A DNA stretch of 64,000 bases from Oscillospiraceae bacterium MB24-C1 (GCA_030913685.1 CP133187.1:806001-870000), one strand, 5' to 3'; positions 1 through 9,213 are shown, counted from the first letter of the stretch. Notes: a model not told the origin generated them from the letters alone. Program-made: numbers and translations.

Positions 1-1279
1 CCCGCTGGGAACGGAGTATAGCAACGAACAAATAAACGCCGCACTGGCTTCAGATAATCCTTATGAAATTGTTCCACACCGAGACGAGGTGGGGCATGGC
101 ACTTTTCTTGCTTCGGTTGCGGCCGCCAGTCCCTCGGAAGATGTCATCGGCGCAGCACCCAATGCTGAAATTATTATGGTGAAGTTAAAAAAAGCTTACC
201 CTTTTTATCTCGATCGATTTATGGTACCTAAAGAACAAGAAAATGCCTTTGAGGCTTCTTTTCTCATGCTAGGCGTTGATTATATTGCCAAAAAAGCAAT
301 CGAGATGAATCGTCCGGCCATCATATGCATTGGTCTAGGTTCAGATTATGACAGTCATGACGGCTATAGTGCCTGTGAGGAGTATTTGTATACAATTGGT
401 AGCATTCCCGGTATATGCATATGCACCTCAGCTGGAAATGAAAGTCAAAGCAAGCGCCATTTTTATAAACGTTTCTCGCCGGATAAAGGGCCGGTGGACA
501 TTGATGTTCGAGCGGGTGAAGACGCCGGGGATATTTTTATAGTAGTTTCAAATAAAATTAGTGACAGAACCTCTGTGTCGCTGCGCTCCCCTACCGGCGA
601 ACTGATTGAACGAGTACCCGCCAAGGCTGCCTACTCGTTAACCACTCGCCTTGTGCTAGAACGCTCAGAGGTTAACATCTCCTATCACTTTCCAATTGAG
701 GGCAGTGGCGATCAGGTTACAATCGTTAAAATACATGATGCCACCCCCGGCATATGGACCATCACTGTATATGGGGATATTATTCTCGACGGAACGATAC
801 AGGCCTGGCTACCGTTAATGGGGTTTGTTTCACCCAGCGTAGAATTTCTCACCTCGGACCCTTACTACACCATCACCTATCCCGCAACCGGACTAGGGAC
901 AATACGCTGCGGCGCCACCGACTCTGACAGCAATATTCTATATCCCCAGTCCTCATGGGGGCCCACAAGAATCGACCCCATTGCGCCAGATCTTGTGGCG
1001 CCAGGTTATCAGATTGGCGATATCTACCCTACGGGATACGGTTTTATGAGCGGCACCAGTATTGCCACCGCCATCACTTCTGGCGCGTGCGCGCTGATGA
1101 TGCAGTGGGCCATCGTCAACGGACACGATCTTGGATTTAGCACTTCCTCCATCAAAGCCTACTTAATACGTGGATGTAACCGTAGCAATGAAATGAACTA
1201 CCCCAACTCTCAGTGGGGTTTTGGTTCTTTAAACCTGCTGCAATCCTTCTATTATATGCGTGAAATATCTGCCAGATAA
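1..1279 (+). CDS. Subtilisin-like (S8) serine protease, Csp germination-protease type; 5' end outside window
   Basis: The frame is open from base 2, so the start codon and the catalytic Asp lie upstream of the window. The His motif (V-G-H-G-T, His codon 95-97) and the Ser motif (S-G-T-S-I-A-T-A, Ser codon 1058-1060) are both intact, which argues for an active protease. Between them lies a long insertion of about 250 residues with beta-rich text (S-L-R-S-P-T-G-E-L, then G-I-W-T-I-T-V-Y-G). This is the jelly-roll insert expected in clostridial CspA/B/C-type subtilases, which process the spore cortex hydrolase during germination. The C-terminus (W-G-F-G-S-L-N-L) is the usual end of the S8 fold. 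I infer a Csp-like or related clostridial S8 peptidase. The germination role is family knowledge, not shown here. It ends just before a strong hairpin shared with the convergent neighbour. Confidence 0.85.
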   Translation, partial: PLGTEYSNEQINAALASDNPYEIVPHRDEVGHGTFLASVAAASPSEDVIGAAPNAEIIMVKLKKAYPFYLDRFMVPKEQENAFEASFLMLGVDYIAKKAIEMNRPAIICIGLGSDYDSHDGYSACEEYLYTIGSIPGICICTSAGNESQSKRHFYKRFSPDKGPVDIDVRAGEDAGDIFIVVSNKISDRTSVSLRSPTGELIERVPAKAAYSLTTRLVLERSEVNISYHFPIEGSGDQVTIVKIHDATPGIWTITVYGDIILDGTIQAWLPLMGFVSPSVEFLTSDPYYTITYPATGLGTIRCGATDSDSNILYPQSSWGPTRIDPIAPDLVAPGYQIGDIYPTGYGFMSGTSIATAITSGACALMMQWAIVNGHDLGFSTSSIKAYLIRGCNRSNEMNYPNSQWGFGSLNLLQSFYYMREISAR

Positions 1280-1404
1280 GATTGCCAATTGCTCCTGAGG
1301 TAACTTTTCGACATTAATAGAAACTTGTCGTCAATAAACATGCATTTTTGTTTTAACGAAATAAGGTTTTTGCGTTTTGCGCCTTAATAAACGCTATATG
1401 ACAG

Positions 1405-1440
1405 AAAGAAACGGCTGCATCCCATAGCAGCCGTTTCTTT
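1405..1440. terminator. Bidirectional terminator between convergent genes
   Basis: Perfect 14-bp inverted repeat (AAAGAAACGGCTGC, 8-nt loop, GCAGCCGTTTCTTT). A-rich and T-rich flanks suit both strands. It lies between the S8 protease (plus) and the TIM-barrel gene (minus) and probably ends both transcripts. Confidence 0.85.
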
Positions 1441-1486
1441 CCGGTTGAATAAAGCCCATTCTATAAACACTTATTCTTGTTGGTAA

Positions 1487-2311
1487 TTACATGTTGTGCG
1501 CAGCAAAGTAGGTTTTGGCCGATTCAAGGCAGCGGCGCGCATGTTCGACGGCACCATAAACACCAATCCGCTTTAAATGTGGCAGCTCTATGCTGCAAAC
1601 AACATCATTCGGCATACGGCTGACATAGGCGGCAATATCAATAACACCTTCGCCGACATAATAGCGCCCATCGCGTCCGACAACAAGCAGTTCTTCCTTG
1701 CTGGTCGGAATATCAGCCGGGCCGTCACAAATATGGCAGAACTTAAACCAGCTTTTCGGACAATCATCCAGCTCCTCAGGTGCAACACGAGAACGGTGTG
1801 CATGTAGCGTATCTAACATGATACCCGCGTTATCCCGGTTGATGGCTGTCAATACTTCTTTTACCTGCGTAAGGTTCGCAACATCGGCCCATGTGACAAA
1901 CTCAAGCTGCACGCCCATACCATAGGACTTGGCTAGATCGCAAAGCTGTGCAAACTTTTCGATGTAAAGTTCCTTATTCGACGTCCATATGCTACTGAGC
2001 ACATGACGCGCGCCAAGGCGGGCGCCTACTTCTACCGCTGCTGTATACCTTTTGACATCGGTATCCTCTAAAATTCGCAATAGCTCGATATCGTGTACGC
2101 GAATGCCGGTATCTTCCATGGCATTCATAGTATCTCGAAGCATTTCGGGCTGCGACGCGAGATCATAATTAGATTCACCCTTAACGCCAAGGTTGACAAT
2201 GCGGGGACTGACATAATCATAACCGGCCAGCTTGGCGGTGTAGACTAGTTCAGGGGGCGGGCAGCGTAGCGCGGTCAAGTGCGCCAGCGAATATTCTCGT
2301 TTCAACAACAA
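1487..2311 (-). CDS. Sugar-phosphate isomerase/epimerase family TIM barrel (AP-endonuclease-2-like)
   Basis: About 274 residues, normal for xylose-isomerase-like TIM barrels. Metal-site acidic and His residues sit at the expected strand ends: L-E-F-V-T-W, M-L-D-T-L-H-A-H, F-C-H-I-C-D-G and S-I-E-L-P-H. Family members include hydroxypyruvate isomerase, inosose dehydratase and 3-dehydroshikimate dehydratase, and the sequence alone does not choose between them. It is the last gene of the catabolic operon, 26 bp after the AEC carrier and downstream of a YdiB-like dehydrogenase. A dehydroshikimate dehydratase-like role is therefore one attractive but unproven option. The start is uncertain: three consecutive TTG codons follow an AAAGGA ribosome site, and there is no in-frame ATG nearby. 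Confidence 0.8.
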   Translation of the reverse strand: MLLKREYSLAHLTALRCPPPELVYTAKLAGYDYVSPRIVNLGVKGESNYDLASQPEMLRDTMNAMEDTGIRVHDIELLRILEDTDVKRYTAAVEVGARLGARHVLSSIWTSNKELYIEKFAQLCDLAKSYGMGVQLEFVTWADVANLTQVKEVLTAINRDNAGIMLDTLHAHRSRVAPEELDDCPKSWFKFCHICDGPADIPTSKEELLVVGRDGRYYVGEGVIDIAAYVSRMPNDVVCSIELPHLKRIGVYGAVEHARRCLESAKTYFAAHNM

Positions 2312-2337
2312 TCATCCTTTCAGGAGTATCTGTAGTA

Positions 2338-3276
2338 TTAAAAGGTTAAAGAATACACAAGAAAGATCAAAATACCAACCACAGTATTTATAACGAACGT
2401 ATTGGTGACCACCTCGTGATCTTCACGCGCACAGTTTTGCCCAACCAAAACAGTGAGCGAAATTGAACTGTGCTGTGTCAATAAAATAAAGTATGCTGCG
2501 TCAAACAAAGGGTTTGGCGCAATCAGGTTATCAATAATGATTAACTTAAATGCAAAAGCAACACTGAGTGATACGGCATAACGAACGACAACATAAAGAA
2601 CACTTTCCACTAGATTCTTTCTGTTTGAAAGCTGTAACCGATATCCTATGATAACAAGCGTTAAAGTTAGCGAAATAGCGCCTAGCCGTTCAATCGCGCC
2701 GTAAAGGCCCAGCCCAAGCGCATTATTAAAAAGGAGCTCGCGCAAACCAAAAACACGGATAATAAGCCCCATAAATGTCATAACTAAAAAAGGATTTTTT
2801 AAAGATCTAAGTAATTGATACGGTGTAATTTTTTCTCCGCTTAAACACATTTGGGCCAATGGTAAGAAAACAAGCGCGATGAAAACTTCATGCCCAACGC
2901 CAAGGACACTTAAATACTTTAGATTCTCTTGCCCAAAAAGTGCGACATAAAAAGGTATCGATGTGGTGCCGAAGCCGAAGGAGGTCAGTAAAAACGGAAA
3001 GAAACTTCTTTTTATAGGAAATATTCGATAAATAACAAAGCCAAGCACCAGCAAAATGACCATTAAAGAAAAGAATGCCACGCTTAGCCAGGCATAGGAG
3101 ACATCAACGTCCAAATTGATAAAAGTGATACATAACATACACGGAAGTGCAATATTAAGCACCAGCGATTGTAGCTTGAAGAAGGCCTCTTCCCCCAAAA
3201 ATTGCATGCGCTGCAAAATGTAGCCCAGTGCAATTAGAAAGAGCAAAGGAAGAACCTTGCCCAAAATTTCTGTCAT
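2338..3276 (-). CDS. AEC family (auxin efflux carrier-like) transporter
   Basis: A 312-residue membrane protein with about ten hydrophobic segments in two halves and the N-terminal text L-F-L-I-A-L-G-Y-I-L typical of AEC permeases. Bacterial AEC proteins move organic anions such as malate, malonate or other carboxylates. GGAGG lies 8 nt before the ATG. It lies between the shikimate dehydrogenase-like gene and the TIM-barrel gene in the catabolic operon, so it could import or export a substrate or product of the pathway. A second, separate AEC gene sits at 34536-35489. Confidence 0.85.
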   Translation of the reverse strand: MTEILGKVLPLLFLIALGYILQRMQFLGEEAFFKLQSLVLNIALPCMLCITFINLDVDVSYAWLSVAFFSLMVILLVLGFVIYRIFPIKRSFFPFLLTSFGFGTTSIPFYVALFGQENLKYLSVLGVGHEVFIALVFLPLAQMCLSGEKITPYQLLRSLKNPFLVMTFMGLIIRVFGLRELLFNNALGLGLYGAIERLGAISLTLTLVIIGYRLQLSNRKNLVESVLYVVVRYAVSLSVAFAFKLIIIDNLIAPNPLFDAAYFILLTQHSSISLTVLVGQNCAREDHEVVTNTFVINTVVGILIFLVYSLTF

Positions 3277-3344
3277 GCCAATAGTCCTCCTATGCCGGGT
3301 TTATCACGTGAAAGGAATAAGAGTAAAAGAGAAGATAGCTGTTT

Positions 3345-4223
3345 TTACTTTTGGTCGGCCTGAATTTCAGCAACAATCTTGTTGATTGATTCTGTCATAA
3401 CCTCAACCGGCTCAGGCAACCCCGACCAGAGATTCACCTGAATGGCGCCCTGATGGATGCTCATGCCAAGGCCGTTGAGAATGCGACAGCCGACCTTCTC
3501 TGCCTCTTGCAGGAAGCGCGTTTTAAGCGGATTATAGGTTGCGTCAAAAGCAATCTGCCCTGCGTGAAGCAGTGCTGCGTCTATCGGTGTTTCGTCAGTG
3601 TGCGGATACATACCGACGCCAGAACAGTTCATAACGACATTACATTCGCCTATGACTTTTTCGTATTCCGATTTCTCTTCAAAAGAAATCCATCTGGCGA
3701 CAGGCGCAAAGCTCTTATTAATGTCTTCCGCCAGGCTTTTGGCGGCCGCGTCAAAACGGTCGACGATTACAATTTCTTTTGCGCCGTGAAAAGCCAGAGC
3801 ACAGCAGATTGCACGGCCGGCTCCACCGGCGCCAAAGGCGAAAAAGGTGCTGGATGTTATATCGCAGCCGGTTTCAAGCGTCAGAGAACGGATAAATCCA
3901 GGTCCGTCAGTATTGTAACCGATCAGCTTGCCGTCCCGCTTAACCACGGTATTAACTGCCCCCATTTTTTCAGCAAACTCATCGAGGCTGTCGAGGTATT
4001 CAATGACCTTAATCTTATTGGGCTTGGTCACAGCAAATCCGGGGCTGTTCAGGTTACGAAATGCCTGAACCATATCTTTGAGGTGCTCATTTTCTACCTC
4101 CAGCGGGAAGTATAAAAACTCCAACCCAAGTGCGCGATAAGCCTCATTTTGCATTCTGGGTGCAAAGGATTGGCGTAAAGGATTTCCCATAAGGGCAATC
4201 AACTTGGTATCTACAGTAATCAT
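3345..4223 (-). CDS. Quinate/shikimate dehydrogenase family protein (YdiB-like AroE paralogue)
   Basis: 292 residues, the size of YdiB/AroE. The substrate-domain motif V-T-K-P-N-K carries the catalytic Lys, N-T-D-G carries the catalytic Asp, and a G-A-G-G-A-G-R Rossmann loop binds the nucleotide. The P-N-K and R-M-Q-N text is closer to E. coli YdiB than to biosynthetic AroE. One oddity: the shikimate-carboxylate motif, usually S-x-S-P, reads S19-F-A21-P here, so one of the two substrate serines is Ala. With its place among catabolic genes this suggests an altered or catabolic substrate rather than aromatic amino-acid synthesis. AGAGGG lies 6 nt before the ATG. It follows dctP after a short spacer holding a hairpin. 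Confidence 0.85.
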   Translation of the reverse strand: MITVDTKLIALMGNPLRQSFAPRMQNEAYRALGLEFLYFPLEVENEHLKDMVQAFRNLNSPGFAVTKPNKIKVIEYLDSLDEFAEKMGAVNTVVKRDGKLIGYNTDGPGFIRSLTLETGCDITSSTFFAFGAGGAGRAICCALAFHGAKEIVIVDRFDAAAKSLAEDINKSFAPVARWISFEEKSEYEKVIGECNVVMNCSGVGMYPHTDETPIDAALLHAGQIAFDATYNPLKTRFLQEAEKVGCRILNGLGMSIHQGAIQVNLWSGLPEPVEVMTESINKIVAEIQADQK

Positions 4224-4245
4224 GGTTTACCCTCTTTTAAGTACT

Positions 4246-4270
4246 CAGCGGGCGAACGAGCCGCCCGCTG
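4246..4270 (-). promoter_or_regulatory. Intercistronic hairpin between dctP and the aroE-like gene
   Basis: Perfect 9-bp GC-rich stem (CAGCGGGCG / CGCCCGCTG) with a 7-nt loop and no T-tract. The position after a binding-protein gene suggests mRNA stabilisation or partial termination, so that the binding protein exceeds its partners. Similar stems lie at 7270-7292 and 9214-9238. Confidence 0.6.
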
Positions 4271-4284
4271 AATATTGGTTTTTC

Positions 4285-5358
4285 TTACTTACCGAGATAG
4301 GCGTCGACGAGATCCTGTCCGACCTTTTCAGCGACGGAATCGTACACGGGCTGCGCAGCAGCTTTAATCTCAGCATAGAGCTCTGCGGAAACCGGAACAA
4401 CCTCGGTGCCAGATTCGGCAATAACCTTGGTCTTGTCAGCTTCAAGCTTGTCAGCCTGCTCGCGTGCATAAGCAGTAGCAGTGGTAACAGCCTGATCAAG
4501 AAGTGCCTTCTCCTCGTCGTTGAGCGCATTGTATTCGGCAGGGTTCATGATCAGCGCAAGAATGTGGGGCAGATGGTTGGTCTGGATGATGTAATCCTGA
4601 ACCTCATACAGCTTGTTGGCCGCGATAACCGCATAGGGATTCTCCTGTGCGACAACGGTACCCTGCTGCAAGCCGGTGTACAGCTCGCCGAAAGCCATAG
4701 GAGTGGGTGCAGCGCCAAGTGCCTTCCAGAACGCCATGTGGTTAGCATTTTCCATGGTACGGATCTTTACGCCGGAGAAATCGTCAAACTTTTCAATCTT
4801 CTTGTTGGAGGACATAACGCGGAAGGTCTGATCCGCATATCCCAGCAACTTGTAGCCGGCCGCATCATAGAAGCCTGCAACCTTACCCATGAAGTCTGCA
4901 TTATCGAAAATTGCGCGAAATTCCTGAATGGTGGGATACACAGCGGGCATGTCGAATACAGCCAGCTCAGGGATAAAGTTTACCTGCGGTGCAGTGGTCT
5001 GAACAACAAAGGTCACACTGCCGTCCTTGCAGCTCTCAAGAAGCGCAACGTCGCCGCCGAGGGTGCCGTCGGTGTAAACATCGATGGCCATCTTACCGCC
5101 GGAAAGGGCTGCAATCTCTTCAGAAAGCTTCTCGCCGTAGAAATAGGTGACCGTGTCCTTGGGGCTATCCATACCAAGCGTCCAAGAATGCTCACCAATG
5201 TTGCCGCCTGCTTGAGCAGGTGTGCTGGCAGAGGCAGCCGGATCTGCCGAGGAGGCAGGCGCAGCGCTGGAGGCTGCAGGCTTAGAGCCACAAGCGGTAA
5301 GAGAAAACGCAGTGGCAATAGAAAGAGCAAGTGCTAACAGTTTCGAGTACTTTTTCAT
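4285..5358 (-). CDS. dctP: TRAP transporter solute-binding lipoprotein (DctP family)
   Basis: Binds the substrate outside the cell and delivers it to the DctQM permease. A lipoprotein signal ends in L-T-A-C (Cys23), followed by an Ala/Ser-rich linker. DctP hallmarks are present: G-V-K-I-R-T with the carboxylate-binding Arg, F-G-E-L-Y-T-G-L-Q-Q-G, and Q-E-N-P-Y. The ATG at 5358 is preferred over an in-frame TTG at 5379, because that TTG lies at the ribosome site AAAGGAG itself. The gene is third in the dctQ-dctM-dctP order and is about 357 residues long. The substrate is probably a carboxylate or sulfonate, since DctP proteins use that Arg to hold an acid group. The exact ligand cannot be read. 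Confidence 0.92.
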   Translation of the reverse strand: MKKYSKLLALALSIATAFSLTACGSKPAASSAAPASSADPAASASTPAQAGGNIGEHSWTLGMDSPKDTVTYFYGEKLSEEIAALSGGKMAIDVYTDGTLGGDVALLESCKDGSVTFVVQTTAPQVNFIPELAVFDMPAVYPTIQEFRAIFDNADFMGKVAGFYDAAGYKLLGYADQTFRVMSSNKKIEKFDDFSGVKIRTMENANHMAFWKALGAAPTPMAFGELYTGLQQGTVVAQENPYAVIAANKLYEVQDYIIQTNHLPHILALIMNPAEYNALNDEEKALLDQAVTTATAYAREQADKLEADKTKVIAESGTEVVPVSAELYAEIKAAAQPVYDSVAEKVGQDLVDAYLGK

Positions 5359-5411
5359 TGTTTGTCTTTCTCCTTTCAAAATAGGGCATCGCCCTTATTG
5401 GGAAACAAAAT

Positions 5412-6710
5412 TTAGATGCCGACCAACGCAAGGCTGATTGCTGGGAAAGCAACAATAAGCACCAACGCCAACAGGAACAGCAAAATAAAGGGGATGGCAT
5501 GTTTTGCCACATCCATAACAGGGACGTCGGTAATCGAGCTGGCAACAAACAGGTTGATGCCGATGGGCGGGGTTACAAAGCCGATAGCAAGGTTAGTTAC
5601 CAAGAAAACACCAAAGTGTAGTGGGTGTACACCAACAGTCTGCATAATCGGCAGAAGGATAGGCGTCAGAATAAGAATAGCGGGACCGCCGTCCATGACC
5701 ATGCCCACCATCAGCAAGAACAGGTTGACAACCAGTAAAATGAGGAACTTGTTGCCACCAAAGGTATCACTAATCGCGGTGCTGACAAGCTGTGGAACCT
5801 TGAGGAAGGTCAGCACACGTGCAAATGCAGTCGCTGCGGCAAGCAGGAATAAAAGCGGTGCATATGTGCGAACACTTTCTACAAATATTTTGTACAGCTC
5901 GTTAAGCTTTAGCGTTTTATAGACGAATAAGCTGATAAACAGGGCATAGAACACCGACAGAACCGCAGCTTCGGTCGGAGAAGCCACGCCGGTATAGATA
6001 CTGCCCAAGATAATAACCGGTGTCATCAGTGCCCAGAAGCTGTCAAAGAACACCTTGACAAAACCCTGCTTGTGCAGGTCACCAACAACCTCATTAATCT
6101 TCGCTTTGTCCTCGCCATTGCGCAAGCAATAAAAGAGAGCATAGCCCATCAGGCAAAATGCGATCAAAAAGCCAGGGACAACGCCTGCGATAAACAGCTG
6201 GCCTACCGAAGCGCCGGAAGCCATGCAGTAAAGCACAAATGGAATAGACGGTGGAATGATAACACCCAGGCTGCCTGAAACAGCGACAACAGCGGTTGAA
6301 AACTTCTTATCATAACCAAGGCTGACTAACACTGGCACGGTCATGCTGCCAACAGCGGCAACAGTAGCCGGTGCAGAGCCGGAAATAGCGCCGTAGAACA
6401 GGCAGGTGATGATAACCGCACAGGGTACGCCAGCGGGAATTCTGCCCAGAAAGTAAGTGAAAAAGTTAAAAAGCTTCTTTGAAACACCACCACGGGCCAT
6501 GATAATGCCAGAGAAAATGAACATCGGGATAGCAAGCAGCGGGAAGCTGTTGATGCCACCGATCATCTCACGGATCAAATAGGTTCCGTTAGCCGGAAAT
6601 TTAGGGAGTATCAGCGAAGGCACGATTGAAGTAATCGCAATACTGGATGAAATGGGGATAGAGATAATCAGTAATACAAAAAATGTTATAAATACAATTA
6701 CAGCAGTCAT
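5412..6710 (-). CDS. dctM: TRAP transporter large permease (DctM family)
   Basis: 432 residues, the usual length, with about 12 membrane segments of the ion-transporter superfamily. Family text includes F-I-F-S-G-I-I-M-A-R-G-G, G-A-I-S-G-S-A-P-A-T-V-A-A-V-G and G-V-I-I-P-P-S-I-P. DctM is the cation-coupled transport subunit. Its ATG overlaps the dctQ stop by one base (TAATG), indicating translational coupling. A small hairpin (5380-5399) occupies the spacer before dctP. Confidence 0.95.
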   Translation of the reverse strand: MTAVIVFITFFVLLIISIPISSSIAITSIVPSLILPKFPANGTYLIREMIGGINSFPLLAIPMFIFSGIIMARGGVSKKLFNFFTYFLGRIPAGVPCAVIITCLFYGAISGSAPATVAAVGSMTVPVLVSLGYDKKFSTAVVAVSGSLGVIIPPSIPFVLYCMASGASVGQLFIAGVVPGFLIAFCLMGYALFYCLRNGEDKAKINEVVGDLHKQGFVKVFFDSFWALMTPVIILGSIYTGVASPTEAAVLSVFYALFISLFVYKTLKLNELYKIFVESVRTYAPLLFLLAAATAFARVLTFLKVPQLVSTAISDTFGGNKFLILLVVNLFLLMVGMVMDGGPAILILTPILLPIMQTVGVHPLHFGVFLVTNLAIGFVTPPIGINLFVASSITDVPVMDVAKHAIPFILLFLLALVLIVAFPAISLALVGI

Positions 6711-7225
6711 TATTGTCCTCCTCCCACCTGACCAGGCCCAGCCTTAGCACCACGCACAAAGACCAAAGACTTTTCTACAACGCCTTGCGTCAGACGGATA
6801 ATGCTTAAAATGAAACCTATTAGCGGGGCAATGTAAATAAAAGACATAGGTATCTGCATCGCCGGACTAAGCTGGCCGCTCGTTATAGCGTTGTTGAAAT
6901 AGGTCCAAGCAAAAGGAACCATATAAATATAGAATAACAACATGGTTGTTTTTTCAATAATTTTGAAAACCGTTGCAACTTTCTGCGGAAGCAGAGAGAC
7001 AAGTTGCTCTATTTTAATGGATATTTGTTTTTTAAAGCAGTAGCTGATGCTAAGGAAACCCGACCATACAAATAGAAAACGGGAAAGTTCCTCAGACCAG
7101 GAGAGTGGACTATTAAAAATATATCTTGCTATGATCTGTGCGCCCATAGCCAGCGACATAATCAGCAAAAGTACAACCAGAATAGTTTCTTCCAGGCTTT
7201 CATCCAACCATTTGAGAACCTTCAT
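6710..7225 (-). CDS. dctQ: TRAP transporter small permease (DctQ family)
   Basis: 171 residues with four hydrophobic segments, which is the DctQ plan. The conserved Y-I-F-N-S-P-L-S-W-S-E-E-L-S-R stretch after the second segment is clear. It pairs with DctM as the small membrane subunit. It is the first of the three transporter genes, separated from the ThDP enzyme by a 120-bp spacer with a hairpin. Confidence 0.92.
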   Translation of the reverse strand: MKVLKWLDESLEETILVVLLLIMSLAMGAQIIARYIFNSPLSWSEELSRFLFVWSGFLSISYCFKKQISIKIEQLVSLLPQKVATVFKIIEKTTMLLFYIYMVPFAWTYFNNAITSGQLSPAMQIPMSFIYIAPLIGFILSIIRLTQGVVEKSLVFVRGAKAGPGQVGGGQ

Positions 7226-7269
7226 AGGTCACCTTTTTTCCTTTCTAACAAGTGTTACCGCGTATGGCG

Positions 7270-7292
7270 GCGGCGCTTAAAGCAAGCGCCGC
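7270..7292 (-). promoter_or_regulatory. Intercistronic hairpin between the ThDP-enzyme gene and dctQ
   Basis: 9-bp GC-rich stem (GCGGCGCTT / AAGCGCCGC) with a 5-nt loop and no terminal T-run. It probably marks an RNA processing or stabilisation site that separates the enzyme and transporter parts of the operon. I see no clear promoter in the spacer. Confidence 0.55.
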
Positions 7293-7345
7293 TGCCTTGC
7301 GATTATTGAATGGGATTAGGGGGTGTGCTTTTTTATAGTGATTAA

Positions 7346-9166
7346 TTAGGTTTTATGCGAAGCAGAATGCTTCGGCGGCTCGTAAACGCCTTCAGCGTTG
7401 CGGATGACCTTGCCGTTGACAACACGGCCATCAGGAGAATAGATATCGTTAATGTTCCAGCAACCCGGGGTGGGTACCGGAATGTTCTGCATAGGTACAT
7501 CAAGTAGATAGGGTCTATTAGCTTCAATCGCTTTTTTCAAGGCGGGAGCAAACTCATCAGCAGATTCGATCTTCACTGCTTCGATGCCGTAGCCCTTGGC
7601 GATCTCCGCCCAGTTGGGGGTATAGCTCTCGCCATCAGGAGTTGCAAACATCGTACCAAATTTGGTGCCGTAGTTACCGTACTCAAGGCCGGCGATGGTA
7701 CCAAACGCGGAGTTATTCATAACAACCCATACAACGGGGATGTTCTGCTCGACCGCAGTGGCAATAACCGAGGGATTAGTGCCAAAACCGCCGTCACCGA
7801 TGAGCGTGATCACTGCCTTTTCAGGGGCAGCCAGCTTAGCGCCTAAGATGGCTGCCGAGCCGAAGCCCATGGTTGCAAGACCGGACGGATGGTGGATGCT
7901 GCCGGGAATTTCAACGTCGAACTGCTGTGCGACACCATTCTTGTTCCAGCCCACGTCGGTGAAAATGAGCGAATCGACAGGAAGCTGCTCTTTAACGTCC
8001 TTGAGGATGCGCTGAGGTGTCATCGGGAAGCGGCTATCGTTGCTGATTTCGACGTTGGAAGCCTTGAATGCAGCCTTCTCTGCGGCAATTTCCGCGCGCA
8101 GTTCAGGGCGCTCAATGCCGTTGGGGCAAAGCTTTTTGGCTTCTTCAAGAATCTGCTGCAACGCATATTTAAGGTCTGCTACCGCACCGATTTCAACAGG
8201 ATAGTTTCGACCAATTTCGGTGGGGTCGATGTCGATCTGCAAAAACTTGGTCTTTGCCATATCGAAGGTCACGCCCGGGTACCAGCTGGAACTATCAGCC
8301 TCGGCAAAGCGGGTTCCAAGACCGAGGATTACGTCGGCATTGGCGGTCAGCTCATGGGTGAACGCCATACCCCAGAAGCCGGTCTGGCCAATCATCAACG
8401 GGTGTTTATCCGAGATGCAGCCCTGACCCATCAGGGTGCGCGAAACGGGTATGTCAAGGAACTCGGCCAGCGCCGCTAGATCTTCAGAAGCCTGCGCCAG
8501 CAAAATGCCGCCGCCTGCGTGCATCACAGGATTTTTGGCTTCAACCAAACGCTTGGCAATTGCCTTGGCAGCGTCAGGAGCAAGTGCGGGACGAATCGTG
8601 AGATCGCTATCGAGATAAGTGCGTTCAAAGAGATCTGTATCAATCTCGCGAGAGAACATATCCATCGGAACCGAGATAAGCACCGGGCCGGGTCTGCCGC
8701 TTTCGGCAAGGCGAAACGCCTTATCAAGAATTGCGGGCATCGCCTCGGGGTCGTCTATGCGCCATGCGCGCTTGACGATGGGCTTGTAAATATCGTACTG
8801 TGAGCCGTCGCAGTGTAGGTTAACCTCTTGATGCGGGTGACGGCCGTAATAATAGCTGGGCGCATCGCCTGCAATCACAACCATAGGAATAGAATCAAAT
8901 GCCGCATTCGCAACGCCGGTCAGGGCATTGGTCATGCCGGGGCCGATGTGGCACATAACCACGCTCGCCTTATGAGTGACACGCGCATAGCCGTCGGCCG
9001 CAGTGGATGCGATCTGCTCGTGACGATTGGAAATATACTTAATTTTCTTGCTCTTCTCAAGCGCGTCCAGCATGGCAATAACGGTATGACCACAAAGCCC
9101 AAAAACATGCTCAACGCCACGACGCTCCAAATAATCAACTATTTGGTAAGAAAGTAATTTCTTCAT
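7346..9166 (-). CDS. Thiamine-diphosphate-dependent enzyme, acetolactate synthase/2-oxo-acid decarboxylase superfamily
   Basis: 606 residues with the three-domain ThDP layout. The catalytic Glu is in N-R-H-E50, and G-P-G-M-T-N-A follows. The C-terminal cofactor motif runs from G-D-G-G-F-G to N-N-S-A-F-G. The superfamily decarboxylates 2-oxo acids, giving either an aldehyde or a ligated product. It differs from sulfoacetaldehyde acetyltransferase (Xsc), which lacks this N-terminal Glu context. It is transcribed directly after an acylating aldehyde dehydrogenase, so the simplest inference is a decarboxylase whose aldehyde product the dehydrogenase converts to a CoA thioester. A sulfopyruvate-type or branched or aromatic oxo-acid substrate would fit. 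A true acetolactate synthase is less likely, because no small subunit or ilv genes are nearby. Confidence 0.85.
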   Translation of the reverse strand: MKKLLSYQIVDYLERRGVEHVFGLCGHTVIAMLDALEKSKKIKYISNRHEQIASTAADGYARVTHKASVVMCHIGPGMTNALTGVANAAFDSIPMVVIAGDAPSYYYGRHPHQEVNLHCDGSQYDIYKPIVKRAWRIDDPEAMPAILDKAFRLAESGRPGPVLISVPMDMFSREIDTDLFERTYLDSDLTIRPALAPDAAKAIAKRLVEAKNPVMHAGGGILLAQASEDLAALAEFLDIPVSRTLMGQGCISDKHPLMIGQTGFWGMAFTHELTANADVILGLGTRFAEADSSSWYPGVTFDMAKTKFLQIDIDPTEIGRNYPVEIGAVADLKYALQQILEEAKKLCPNGIERPELRAEIAAEKAAFKASNVEISNDSRFPMTPQRILKDVKEQLPVDSLIFTDVGWNKNGVAQQFDVEIPGSIHHPSGLATMGFGSAAILGAKLAAPEKAVITLIGDGGFGTNPSVIATAVEQNIPVVWVVMNNSAFGTIAGLEYGNYGTKFGTMFATPDGESYTPNWAEIAKGYGIEAVKIESADEFAPALKKAIEANRPYLLDVPMQNIPVPTPGCWNINDIYSPDGRVVNGKVIRNAEGVYEPPKHSASHKT

Positions 9167-9213
9167 GTTTTATCTGCGCTCCTTTCTAAGCAAAGCGTTA
9201 TATATGGAGGGGA

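Noticed and set aside
4204-5337. Open frame of 377 codons on the plus strand opposite dctP
   Set aside because: It lies wholly antisense to a clear TRAP binding protein, has low-complexity Gly/Arg/Ser text and no ribosome site. It is a codon-bias shadow. Similar shadows oppose the aroE-like gene (3453-4115) and the permease (57113-57949).
7346-9166. Assignment of the ThDP enzyme as sulfoacetaldehyde acetyltransferase (Xsc)
   Set aside because: The N-terminal catalytic Glu context (N-R-H-E) and overall text do not resemble Xsc, and no phosphate acetyltransferase is adjacent. Only a general superfamily call is safe.
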